Positions 39,508 to 48,312 of a stretch of DNA of 64,000 nucleotides are shown here, piece by piece. The stretch lies in the NCBI RefSeq assembly GCF_000696385.1, contig NZ_JJMN01000061.1, positions 1 through 64,000 on the forward strand, read 5' to 3'. Below the pieces are notes generated by a model. That model saw only the letters and a list, made by a program, of their open reading frames with translations, searched no databases and was not told where the DNA came from. The position numbers and the translations under genes were made by a program. The DNA is from Vibrio metoecus. Lineage in GTDB: Bacteria > Pseudomonadota > Gammaproteobacteria > Enterobacterales > Vibrionaceae. Numbering within the stretch: the stretch's first letter is position 1; each line of letters opens with the position of its first letter.

Positions 39508-41695
39508 TCATTCAATCCATTTCCATTCATAGCCTTGTAAGCGAATCTCAACTTTATATCCACATTCATCCACAACAGTCAGCGTTTGTGGCAAGCTTGA
39601 AAAGTTCACCGCAGTCGCGACGTTCATCTCTGGATAATAGGCAACATCCACCAGTGGATGAGATGACAACCAAGGTTGAGGATGTTCTTCATTCCCCCCC
39701 AGCCATACCAGAATGTGTTGCAACAAGCGCGCGTTGACCATAGTAAACGGCAGATTACCTAAATAAACCGCTCGACCTTCGCCATAATTTCTTGCTGTCA
39801 GAGCGAGATGCTGCCCTTGCGCCGCAAGTACGGCCAAATCATCTGCCTGTGGGTAAACGTAGCTTGGATTACCGAAGTCTTCTTCCCCAAGGACAAACTG
39901 GCTCAGATAATGATCTTTGGCGATGTTCAGTGGCATAGCGACACGTCCCATGGTCAATGCCGTTTCTTTCTCAAGGCCAAAAACATCACCCAGTTGGAAA
40001 TAGCGTCCATTCTTTTGCAGTGCAGAAGGATCACATACGCCCAGTAAACCGCCACCATTAGCAACAAATCGACGTAAAGCCACCAGCACTTGTGGATCGG
40101 CCCAACACTCGCCACCGCTCCATGCAGAATTCGCATCACCCGTGTTGATGATCACTTTGATGTCATCACCAATGCCGTGCTGGATGATGTCTTCAAAACT
40201 GATGAACTCGACTTCAAATGGCAGCCCTGCCAAACATTCGAGTAAGTTATTGCCAACAAACTCCATCACATCCGGACGAGGCGGAACATAAAAACGCTGA
40301 TCGCGTGCTTGGTTTTGTAACCAGCTACGTGCTTTGCCCCACGCACTTAATACCGCGACTTTACCCGGCAGCTTCTGTGATTCAGTACGTGCCGTTTTAT
40401 CCAAATAAGTGCCAAATTCGCGTGAAATCTCACTCACATGGTCAATAAAATGCGGGAACTGGTTAGCTAAGGAGAGATAACCACCGTAACCAATTCGATC
40501 CAACGGTTTTTGCAACATCGCGCGGCGGATCTTAGTCCAATTCGACATGGATTCTACAACCGGATCGTTCCCTTCACGGAACACATCCGGGAAGAAATAA
40601 GGATAGAATCGTGCTTCGCGAATTTGGCTACCTTGTGAATCGGTTAAGCGACGCAGTGCCACGCCATCTTCCACCGCACCAATGTTGATATCTAAACCAA
40701 TTTTTTGATAGCTATCCAAGAAAGGCTCTGTACCGATCCAATGGTCGCCTTGGAACATGGCGGTTTTTTTGCCAGCTTGGTGAGACATTTCCTACCAACT
40801 GCGCGGCAAACTACAACCACAAAATACTTGCACAAAGGTACATCCAGTCACGGTAGCGCTGCGATGGTACCTTGTACGTTCCGTTGTAATAGCCTGCATC
40901 CACAAAATCTTCAGGGGAGAGTTTATACCCAAAGCGGCGTTCAAAATCTTCCAAAGCACGCGGGCTAACGGTTTCACCGTAACCCGTCCAATCACGATAG
41001 ATATCTTGGTTCTTTTCACCAGTATCAATCACAAAGAGGAAAGCGAAAGTCGTGAAACGAACCACGGTCGTGTGCGGGTGCTCATCCAGCCATTTTTGGA
41101 AATGTGCAAGAAGGTGTACTCGACACTCAGGATGATAAGGATCCAAACTCTTGATTTTTGGCCCTTTCCAGTCGTTGGTTAGCGCGTTATACATGGAGAC
41201 GCTATCCCAGACCTGACGTGCCATGAAAGTCACCGTGTATTCATGGTAAGGCACCGCTTGGAAAATTGTCACCTGCTGGCGATCAGCATCAAACTCCCAC
41301 TGCGCAGCAGGAATCACTTGGTTCGTTGTGCGGTTACGCACTTCCCACCATTGCTTAGGATCGCTGTCGTCATCCAGCTCATACTTGTCTTTGCTGTAAC
41401 CTTTTAGTGGTGTCAGCACTAAGGTTTCATCCATTGCCGTAACAGGGAAAGACATTAAGTATTTACGGTGCAAGTACTCTGGGTGCTGGTTCGCAAAAGC
41501 TTGGTCGGCGCGCACTAAACACATGATCGAATAGATTTCGCTGTCTTGCTCAGCCAGACAAGCTGGCATGCTGGTGCCATCACTATCGCGCAGTGCATCC
41601 GCTTGCCAACGCTGATATAAATCCAAAACTACCTCTTCCTGTCCCACTTCGACAGGCAGGGTCATATGCCCTTTACGTGAGGTCATCTTAGTCAT
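39508..41695 (-). CDS. GH112 phosphorylase for Gal-beta-1,3-HexNAc-type disaccharides (frameshifted)
   Basis: GH112 enzymes split galacto-N-biose or lacto-N-biose with phosphate into galactose-1-phosphate and an N-acetylhexosamine. The N-terminal part (VRFTTFAFLFVIDTGEKNQD, DWTGYGETVSPRALEDFE, SPEDFVDAGYYNGTYK) and the C-terminal part (MFQGDHWIGTEPF, GVCDPSALQKNGRYFQLGD) are family-like; total about 728 residues, cytoplasmic. The break at 40785-40840 looks like several extra T plus a small deletion; a restored reading would be RDWMTFVQVFVVEFAAQLVG. A V. vulnificus GH112 enzyme has been characterised as a lacto-N-biose phosphorylase. The galT gene nearby fits this reaction. It follows the GH88 gene by 68 bases. 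Confidence 0.88.
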
Positions 41696-41763
41696 CTTTC
41701 ATACTCCGAAAAGTTGCGATTCTAGGCTGAACTCCCTCAGCCTAGAGAAGAGAGGTTACTGAC

Positions 41764-42981
41764 TTACCAGAAGAAGTTCCGGTAGCCGTTTGCACGCATC
41801 AGTGCTTCTAGATAGTAGTAATCACCATAAGGCAGCATGTTGTTGCAAAGACCAATTTTGACGAAGGATGCACCTTCCGCCAGCAGACCGAGTGCCTGTT
41901 CATCATCGGTTAAATCGCATTGCTTCATGAGACCTTGCAGCAAGAACAGCCCCCAATCACGGTACATTTTTGCTTCTTTTTCATCGTCAATGCACTGCGC
42001 AATCAGCAGCAAGCCTGCCGCGGTAATTGCGCCTGCAGAACTGTCTTTATACTGAATTTCATCAGCCGGTAGGCTGTAATCCCACACAGGTACACCATCG
42101 TCCGTGATGTGGTCAGTCGCGTATTTCGCAAGCTGCTTCGCGAGCGTTAAAAACTGTTCATCACCGGTATAAAGGTAGGTTTGGGCAAAGCCATGAATCG
42201 CCCATGATTGACCACGAGCCCAGCAAGAATCATCCGCGTAACCTTGGAAAGTCTCGCCCTTAAGCGGCTGTTGGGTCACTGGATGGAAATTAAATGAGTG
42301 ATAGGTTGAGAAGTCATCACGCACTATGTGCTTGGCTAAAGTTTCACTGTGACGCTTAGCAGCATTCGCATAGACGGGTGAACCCGTCATCTTTGATGCC
42401 CAAAAGAGCAGTGCGGTATTTTGCAAAGAATCGATGATCGATTTCCCTTGGGTGATTTCAGGGCCAAGGGGATGCGTATCGTTCCACGCGACAATGTAAC
42501 CGCCAATTTTGCGGAAGCGATGAATCAGATGGTCAGCGGCGCGAATCGCCATCATCTTGGATTCTTCATCCCCTGTCAGTTGATAGTCCGCAACACAGCT
42601 TAAGCTGTATTGGAAACCTAAATCATGATCCAACCAGAACGGATCCAAAAGCATGTTGGCAAAGTAAGATTTGCGCAGTTTAGCGCTGTTTTTAAAGGTT
42701 TCTTGGCCTGTAATTTGGTAACAAAGCCAGAGTTCCCCCGTCCAAAATGAGGATACCCAATCAAATTGGCCACAAAATTCCCATTGATGATCGTGAGTAC
42801 CGATTTTAGGGTTACGCTCACCAATTTTCGGAATATTACGTGCAATAGCTTCCACCACTTTACTCAGATGATTGAGTACCCGAGGTTCATCTAAAGTGCT
42901 TGGCAATGGTCGAAGTGCAATAGGTTTGGTCATATAAGTCATTCTCATCAATGATTCGATTTGCTTCATAAGCAAGCTCAT
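41764..42981 (-). CDS. GH88 unsaturated glucuronyl hydrolase
   Basis: This cytoplasmic enzyme removes the 4,5-unsaturated uronic acid from lyase-made disaccharides by hydration, freeing the amino sugar. Of 405 residues, family motifs include HQWEFCGQFDWVSSFWTGE, the catalytic-type aspartates in LDHDLGFQYS and SIIDSLQNTALLFWAS, and ARGQSWAIHGFAQTY. Several in-frame ATG codons lie within the first 17 codons and none has a clear ribosome site, so the start is uncertain. Two KdgR-type boxes lie 55-83 bases upstream. It begins the transcript that continues into GH112. Confidence 0.93.
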   Translation of the reverse strand: MSLLMKQIESLMRMTYMTKPIALRPLPSTLDEPRVLNHLSKVVEAIARNIPKIGERNPKIGTHDHQWEFCGQFDWVSSFWTGELWLCYQITGQETFKNSAKLRKSYFANMLLDPFWLDHDLGFQYSLSCVADYQLTGDEESKMMAIRAADHLIHRFRKIGGYIVAWNDTHPLGPEITQGKSIIDSLQNTALLFWASKMTGSPVYANAAKRHSETLAKHIVRDDFSTYHSFNFHPVTQQPLKGETFQGYADDSCWARGQSWAIHGFAQTYLYTGDEQFLTLAKQLAKYATDHITDDGVPVWDYSLPADEIQYKDSSAGAITAAGLLLIAQCIDDEKEAKMYRDWGLFLLQGLMKQCDLTDDEQALGLLAEGASFVKIGLCNNMLPYGDYYYLEALMRANGYRNFFW

Positions 42982-43035
42982 ACTGAAATCATAACTTGCT
43001 TATGAAATATTCACATCACGCCGAGTCACATTTTC

Positions 43036-43064
43036 CAAAACGTCATTTCAAAAACATCATTTCA
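43036..43064 (-). promoter_or_regulatory. Tandem candidate KdgR operators before the GH88 gene
   Basis: On the minus strand TGAAATGATGTTTTT (43064-43050) and TGAAATGACGTTTTG (43050-43036) lie head to tail, 14 bases apart start to start. Both fit the island motif. Confidence 0.75.
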
Positions 43065-43113
43065 AAACAATCATGCTAAGTTTGTGACTGATACGCGGTG
43101 AATTACAGGCTGA

Positions 43114-43875
43114 CTAGCGAGCCAGCCAACCACCGTCTACGGCAATGGTGTAACCATTGACATAATCAGAAGCTGGCGAAGCCAAGAACACCACGGGGCC
43201 AGCTAAATCGCTTGGTAATCCCCAGCGTTGCGCCGGAATGCGTGACAGAATTTCTTGGTTACGATCGGCATCCGCTCTGAGTGCTGCCGTGTTATTGGTT
43301 GCCATGTATCCTGGTGCAATCGCATTGACATTGATGCCTTGTGAAGCCCACTCATTGGCCAGCAAACGAGTGATACCCATAACGGCACTTTTGGATGCCG
43401 TATAAGAGGGCACACGGATCCCGCCTTGGAAAGAAAGCATGGAAGCAATATTGATGATTTTTCCGCCTTGACCTTGAGAGAGGAACTGCCTTGCGACCGC
43501 CTGTGAAAGGAAGAAAACGCTTTTAATATTGATGTCCATGACATCATCCCAGTCTTTTTCGGTAAATTCGATGGCATCCGCACGGCGGATAATGCCCGCG
43601 TTGTTGACTAGAATATCGATGCGTCCGGCTAATCCCACCGCTTCATCAACGACTTTAGTAATGACTTGATGATCACTCAGATCGGCCGTCATTGAGAAAA
43701 AACGCTGACCGGCCGCTTGAACGAGTTTAGGCGTATCCGCTGCATCGGCATAGTTAACCCCGACAATGTCACAACCCGCTTGCGCTAACGCGACTGCCAT
43801 TCCTTGACCTAAACCGGTATTACACCCCGTGACTAACGCCACTTTCCCTTTAAGATCAAAAGCTTCTAATATCAT
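43114..43875 (-). CDS. kduD: 2-dehydro-3-deoxy-D-gluconate 5-dehydrogenase
   Basis: KduD reduces 3-deoxy-D-glycero-2,5-hexodiulosonate to 2-keto-3-deoxygluconate with NAD(P)H. This SDR-family protein has 253 residues with the cofactor motif TGCNTGLGQG, NNAG at 91-94, and the catalytic S145, Y158 and K162 (SYTASKSA). The N-terminus MILEAFDLKGKVALVTG is typical of KduD. A KdgR-type box lies 61 bases upstream. Confidence 0.95.
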   Translation of the reverse strand: MILEAFDLKGKVALVTGCNTGLGQGMAVALAQAGCDIVGVNYADAADTPKLVQAAGQRFFSMTADLSDHQVITKVVDEAVGLAGRIDILVNNAGIIRRADAIEFTEKDWDDVMDINIKSVFFLSQAVARQFLSQGQGGKIINIASMLSFQGGIRVPSYTASKSAVMGITRLLANEWASQGINVNAIAPGYMATNNTAALRADADRNQEILSRIPAQRWGLPSDLAGPVVFLASPASDYVNGYTIAVDGGWLAR

Positions 43876-43935
43876 TTCTGGATTCCTGTAAATTCGATTT
43901 ACGCTTTCGTTTTATGAAAGTGATGAATATTTTTT

Positions 43936-43950
43936 AAAAACAACGTTCCA
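43936..43950 (-). promoter_or_regulatory. Candidate KdgR operator before kduD
   Basis: On the minus strand TGGAACGTTGTTTTT, close to the classical enterobacterial KdgR box (TGAAAC-N4-TTTCA type) and to the island motif. It lies 61 bases before kduD. Confidence 0.65.
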
Positions 43951-44004
43951 AGTTTAAAATTAGGCAAAAAAATTTATGCGGATGCTCAAGTGCTACTGCT
44001 GCTC

Positions 44005-45060
44005 TTACCTTGCTTGTTGTCGGTAATGTACCGCACTCACACTTCTCAATCTTTCTGCGGCCTGCTCTGGCGTTAAATCACGCTGGCTTTCTGCCAGCAT
44101 TTCATAACCCACCATAAATTTACGCACGGTCGCACTGCGCAATAGCGGTGGATAAAACAGTGCGTGTACTTGCCAATGTTGGCAATCTTGTTCTTCCAAA
44201 AAAGGGGCTCCATGCCAACCCATTGAATAAGGGAAGGAGCATTGGAAAAGATTGTCATAACGCGTAGTCAGTACTTTGATCGCGATGGCCAAATCCTGAC
44301 GTTGTTCACCAGACAATTCCGTTAAACGATTCACTCGTTGCTTCGGCAACAGCAAGGTTTCAAACGGCCATGCCGCCCAATAAGGCACCAGCGCTACCCA
44401 AAATTCTGTCTCAACGACAATGCGTTCTTGCAGTGCTAATTCACGCTGAACATAGTCGTAAAGCAAAGGCGAACCGTGCTCAGCAAAATAATCTGCTTGA
44501 TGTCGATCCTTTTGGCTGACCAGTGTAGGCACAAAGCTGTTGGCCCAGATTTGTCCATGTGGATGCGGCTGGGAACAGCCCATGGTCGCACCTTTATTTT
44601 CAAACACTTGAACCCAAGGATAGTGTTGGCTCAGCTCTTGAGTTTGCTCAATCCAAGTCCGGATCACGTGCTCAATTTCAGCAGATTCCAATTCTGGGAG
44701 TGTCTTGCTGTGATCGGCAGAGAAACAGATCACACGGCTTTCGCCTCGTGCGCTGTGCATTTTAAAAAGCGGGTCATTCAACTGTTCTGCAAAGGGGGTG
44801 GTTTCCGTCAATGCTGCAAAGTCATTCTTAAACACATAGGTGCCACTGTAGGTCGGATTGACTTCCCCATTGACTCGCTGATTTCCGGGGCATAGAAAGC
44901 AGCCTTTGTCGTAGCTTGGTAGTGACTGCTCACTGGCAGATTCTTGCTGTCCCTGCCATGGACGCTTTGCCCTGTGGGGAGACACCAACACCCACTCACC
45001 AGCTAACGGGTTGTAGCGACGGTGCGGATGCTCTGCTACTTCAAATTCTTCTAACATCAT
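44005..45060 (-). CDS. galT: Galactose-1-phosphate uridylyltransferase
   Basis: GalT exchanges UDP between UDP-glucose and galactose-1-phosphate in the Leloir pathway. The 351-residue protein has the HIT-superfamily active site [12 protein letters not shown] with nucleophile H166 (same number as in E. coli), a zinc-type CFLCPGN near 54, and MGWHGAPF. It follows kdgK and eda in the same direction (66 bases after eda), not a gal operon. I infer it handles the galactose-1-phosphate made by the GH112 phosphorylase encoded 2.3 kb downstream. Confidence 0.95.
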   Translation of the reverse strand: MMLEEFEVAEHPHRRYNPLAGEWVLVSPHRAKRPWQGQQESASEQSLPSYDKGCFLCPGNQRVNGEVNPTYSGTYVFKNDFAALTETTPFAEQLNDPLFKMHSARGESRVICFSADHSKTLPELESAEIEHVIRTWIEQTQELSQHYPWVQVFENKGATMGCSQPHPHGQIWANSFVPTLVSQKDRHQADYFAEHGSPLLYDYVQRELALQERIVVETEFWVALVPYWAAWPFETLLLPKQRVNRLTELSGEQRQDLAIAIKVLTTRYDNLFQCSFPYSMGWHGAPFLEEQDCQHWQVHALFYPPLLRSATVRKFMVGYEMLAESQRDLTPEQAAERLRSVSAVHYRQQAR

Positions 45061-45126
45061 GTTTCCAATACTCTCTACATCCCAGATTTCAACTTGATGG
45101 CGTTACCTCAACATCCATCACCACTT

Positions 45127-45759
45127 TCAAACCTTCAGTGCATCTACCGCTTTGCGAACCAGATTGCCGATCTCAGGCCAGTTCTGTTCATCAATCAATT
45201 GACCCGGAACCATCCATGTACCGCCACAAGCCAGCACGCTGCTAATGGCTAAATAATCTTGAATATTGGCGGCTGAAATTCCGCCTGTTGGCATGAATTT
45301 CACCGGGTAAACCGCGTTCAATGCTTTGAGCATTTCAGTACCGCCCGATGCACTTGCAGGGAAAAACTTCAGTGTCTTCAAGCCCATTTCCATTGCTTGC
45401 TCAACAAGGCTCGGGTTATTGACGCCGGGAACAATGGTGACACCACGTTGTTGGCAATATTTGACTATGGTTGGGTTAAAACCGGGGCTGACGATAAAAT
45501 CGACTCCCGCTTCAATCGCGGCATCCACTTGATCGGTTCTAAGCACGGTGCCCGCCCCAATCAACATCTCGGGATAAGCCTGACGCATTAAGCGAATCGC
45601 CTCTGCTGCGGCTTCCGTTCTGAATGTCACTTCGGCACAAGGCAGGTCGTTTTCCACTAAGGTTTTCGCTAATTGCACCGCATCTTCTGAACGCTTAATC
45701 GCAATCACCGGAACGATTTTCATCGCACTTAACTGTTTCTCTAATTGGTTTTCACTCAT
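45127..45759 (-). CDS. eda: KDPG aldolase (2-keto-3-deoxy-6-phosphogluconate aldolase)
   Basis: This enzyme splits KDPG into pyruvate and glyceraldehyde-3-phosphate, the last step of uronate breakdown. Class I aldolase of 210 residues: the Schiff-base lysine is K131 in LKTLKFFPAS, with E43 in CAEVTFRTE and GAGTVLR conserved. AGGAGAG ribosome site. It lies 22 bases after kdgK, so the two are cotranscribed. Confidence 0.96.
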   Translation of the reverse strand: MSENQLEKQLSAMKIVPVIAIKRSEDAVQLAKTLVENDLPCAEVTFRTEAAAEAIRLMRQAYPEMLIGAGTVLRTDQVDAAIEAGVDFIVSPGFNPTIVKYCQQRGVTIVPGVNNPSLVEQAMEMGLKTLKFFPASASGGTEMLKALNAVYPVKFMPTGGISAANIQDYLAISSVLACGGTWMVPGQLIDEQNWPEIGNLVRKAVDALKV

Positions 45760-45781
45760 TTTTCTCTCCTAGCATGACTAT

Positions 45782-46711
45782 TCACAGTGTTGGCATTGCC
45801 TCTTGCGCGATGATGGCTCCGTAATGGCGTATCACCTGCCCCGCCAATGTATGCCCAGCTAAAGCCGCTTGAATTGCGTCATAGCTAGACAACCACTGAT
45901 AGAGGTATGCCGCGTTAAACGAGTCCCCCGCCGCTGTGGTATCAACCACATCGTGAATCACCTTTGTCGGTACCCACTGCTCTTTGCCTTGTGTCACAAC
46001 CATGCAGCCATCACTGCCGGATTTGAGTACCAGTTGAGCCAAACCAAAGGCTTGTAAGCGCGTTAAGGTGTCATTTTGCGTTTTTTCTTGATACAGCTTT
46101 TGCTCATCGTCTAGAGTCAGTAATGCCATATGAGTCAGTGCCAACATCTGTTCATAACATTCCTGAGCTTGTGCTGGCGTTGGCCATAAACGCTCTCGGT
46201 AGTTGGTATCAAACGCTACCACACAGCCCGATTCTTTTAGCTTTTTAATTAAATTCAGTAGCTTGGTTAGTGAGGTGCTATCTTGAATGGCTAAGGTAAT
46301 TCCCGAGAGATAGATAAGATCGTAGTCAGACAGAATGCTGTACAAGTGGTCATGATCTTCCCGTGCAATCCAGTAACGAGCGGCAGCATCTTGTCGCCAG
46401 TAATGAAAATCACGCTCACCATCTTCTCGATTTTCAATCAGATACAAACCGGGTAATTTATCTGCATAACGAGCCACATAAGTAGTATCCACGCCTTCTT
46501 GTTGCCAGCTATTGATCATGTCATCGCTAAGATGGTCTTTACCCAATGCGGTAAAATAGCTGACCGATAGATCGACATTGGCAGCGCGAGCTAAACGAGC
46601 AAGGTAGACAGCCGTATTCAACGTATCGCCACCAAAACCCTGTCGTAGTCCCGACTGAGTTTTCTGGATCTCCAGCATACATTCGCCCAGCACAGCAATT
46701 TTCTTTTTCAT
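45782..46711 (-). CDS. kdgK: 2-keto-3-deoxygluconate kinase
   Basis: KdgK phosphorylates KDG to KDPG with ATP. This PfkB-family sugar kinase has 309 residues: N-terminal GECMLEIQ and GGDTLNTAVYLARLA, and the C-terminal catalytic motif DTTAAGDSFNAAYL, whose aspartate is the general base. It is first in kdgK-eda-galT and has a KdgR-type box 71 bases upstream. It is divergent from kduI. Confidence 0.95.
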   Translation of the reverse strand: MKKKIAVLGECMLEIQKTQSGLRQGFGGDTLNTAVYLARLARAANVDLSVSYFTALGKDHLSDDMINSWQQEGVDTTYVARYADKLPGLYLIENREDGERDFHYWRQDAAARYWIAREDHDHLYSILSDYDLIYLSGITLAIQDSTSLTKLLNLIKKLKESGCVVAFDTNYRERLWPTPAQAQECYEQMLALTHMALLTLDDEQKLYQEKTQNDTLTRLQAFGLAQLVLKSGSDGCMVVTQGKEQWVPTKVIHDVVDTTAAGDSFNAAYLYQWLSSYDAIQAALAGHTLAGQVIRHYGAIIAQEAMPTL

Positions 46712-46781
46712 AGTGACGCACCTAACACTGCAATCTACATTTCAAGCTATGCAGAGTATTTAATCACACGAGATTTGTTTT

Positions 46782-46796
46782 TAAAACGACATTTCA
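46782..46796 (-). promoter_or_regulatory. Candidate KdgR operator before kdgK
   Basis: On the minus strand TGAAATGTCGTTTTA, the best match to the consensus, 71 bases upstream of the kdgK start. Confidence 0.8.
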
Positions 46797-46837
46797 ATTT
46801 AAGTTTTGTGTTGTTTTCTTTTCTGTGAGCAAGTTAA

Positions 46838-46852
46838 TAAAACGTCATTTCA
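46838..46852 (-). promoter_or_regulatory. Second candidate KdgR operator in the kdgK/kduI region
   Basis: On the minus strand TGAAATGACGTTTTA, identical to the neighbouring box except at one central base. It lies 165 bases before kduI and 56 bases from the first box. Confidence 0.8.
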
Positions 46853-47016
46853 AAAATTTTCATTTAAAGTAAGAATGGTAAAGTGCGTACAAGTTGAATG
46901 CGGGTGGCTGTGCAGAAGGTAAAAAAGAGCAACACCATTACCAAAATACACCGCCATACAGTTGATTCATGTCACTGGGAGACAAGGTGACATACTTATT
47001 GAAAGAGAATTGAGTA

Positions 47017-47853
47017 ATGCAAATACGCCAAGCAATCCATAGCCAACATGCGAAAACCCTCGACACTGAAAATCTACGCAGCCAGTTTTTGGTTGAGTCG
47101 ATCTTTGTCGATGACCAATACACCATGACCTACAGCCATATCGACCGCATTGTGTTTGGTGGGATCAAGCCCCTAAACCAAACGCTGAGTTTTGCGGCAG
47201 ATTTAGGCAAAACGTTCGGCGTTGATTACTTCTTGCAACGCCGCGAATTAGGGCTGATTAACATCGGCGGCGATGGCGTGGTGACGGTTGATGGTGAGAC
47301 TTACCAAGTTGCGGCCAAAGAAGCCTTGTATGTGGGTATGGGGGCTAAAGAGATCGCGTTCGCTAGTGTAAATCCTGCGGATCCCGCAAAGTTTTACTAC
47401 AACAGTGCGCCAGCTCATCAAGCTTATCCAAACAAAAAGATCACCTTGCAAGAAGCGTCACCAGTAACCTTGGGAGATGCCGCAACCAGTAACAAACGAA
47501 CCATTTACAAGTACATCGTTCCAGATGTGTTGCCAACATGCCAATTGCTGATGGGGCTCACTCAACTAGAGCCAGGTTCACTGTGGAATACCATGCCTTG
47601 CCATACTCATGAGCGCCGTATGGAAGTCTACTTCTACTTTGGTATGCAAGATGACGCAGCCGTGTTCCATTTGATGGGCGAACCGAAAGAAACGCGCCAC
47701 CTCGTTGTACGTAACGAGCAAGCGGTGATTTCACCAAGCTGGTCTATCCATTCAGGAGTGGGGACTCAGGCTTACACCTTTATCTGGGGTATGGTGGGTG
47801 AAAACCAAGTCTTCACCGATATGGATCATATCGCAATGCAAGACTTGCTATAA
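47017..47853 (+). CDS. kduI: 5-keto-4-deoxyuronate isomerase
   Basis: KduI isomerises 4-deoxy-L-threo-5-hexosulose uronate, released by GH88, to 3-deoxy-D-glycero-2,5-hexodiulosonate, the KduD substrate. This cupin has 278 residues; the zinc ligands H196, H198 and E203 ([14 protein letters not shown]) and H245 (SWSIHSGVG) sit at the same numbers as in E. coli KduI. It is a single gene, divergent from kdgK. Confidence 0.96.
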   Translation: MQIRQAIHSQHAKTLDTENLRSQFLVESIFVDDQYTMTYSHIDRIVFGGIKPLNQTLSFAADLGKTFGVDYFLQRRELGLINIGGDGVVTVDGETYQVAAKEALYVGMGAKEIAFASVNPADPAKFYYNSAPAHQAYPNKKITLQEASPVTLGDAATSNKRTIYKYIVPDVLPTCQLLMGLTQLEPGSLWNTMPCHTHERRMEVYFYFGMQDDAAVFHLMGEPKETRHLVVRNEQAVISPSWSIHSGVGTQAYTFIWGMVGENQVFTDMDHIAMQDLL

Positions 47854-48032
47854 CCAAGCGATTTCCTCACTTTTTGGCCAACCTAAGCGATTAGGAAATG
47901 TGATGAGATCGTTCCATGGATAACATGGAAACACATCGATTGGATTCAATGAGTCTCTAAGTTACCCGATAACTTGGATGATGAGCTCATTGGATCACAA
48001 AAAGATAATGCATAGCTGTTCTTAACTCAAAT

Positions 48033-48053
48033 CGCCCTTCATGGGCGTTTTTT
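48033..48053 (+). terminator. Terminator downstream of kduI
   Basis: CGCCC (48033-48037), loop TTCAT, GGGCG (48043-48047), then TTTTTT. It lies 180 bases after the kduI stop, so the transcript may have a long 3' end. Confidence 0.8.
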
Positions 48054-48213
48054 ATTTAAAAATCAATCATCTTTCAACCGTTATTTCTTTACTTCATGCC
48101 ACTTAGCCCCACTTTAATCAGGTGTAAATACCTCTCCGTCTCAATCTGTGATTTTTGTTTTATTATTTTAGATTTTTATCTACAGTTTTGATTTTGATCT
48201 TACTTTAAATAAT

Positions 48214-48228
48214 CAAAACACCATTTCT
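48214..48228 (-). promoter_or_regulatory. Candidate KdgR operator before the porin gene
   Basis: On the minus strand AGAAATGGTGTTTTG, a match with one changed outer base and TG for CG in the centre. It is 85 bases before the porin ATG. Confidence 0.55.
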
Positions 48229-48312
48229 ATTTTAATGAATAAAAAGATCTATATTATTGCACTGGTGAATCAGTTCACCAAAAAATCAATAATTTTAAGA
48301 AATGGAAAGCGT

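Larger units (their letters stand above)
46712..47016. other. Divergent regulatory region kdgK/kduI
   Basis: These 305 bases contain two candidate KdgR boxes (46782-46796 and 46838-46852) and AT-rich promoter DNA for both genes. An ORF across part of it (46938-47126, minus) overlaps kduI and is not a gene. Confidence 0.6.
47854..48312. other. Intergenic region between kduI and the porin gene
   Basis: These 459 bases contain a terminator (48033-48053) and a KdgR-type box (48214-48228) with AT-rich promoter DNA. Bases 47871-48030 show no ORF or structure I recognise. Confidence 0.5.

Noticed and set aside
48235..48312. Earlier start of the porin gene
   Set aside because: It would put 26 charged residues before a normal signal peptide; GGAAAG before 48313 supports the later start.
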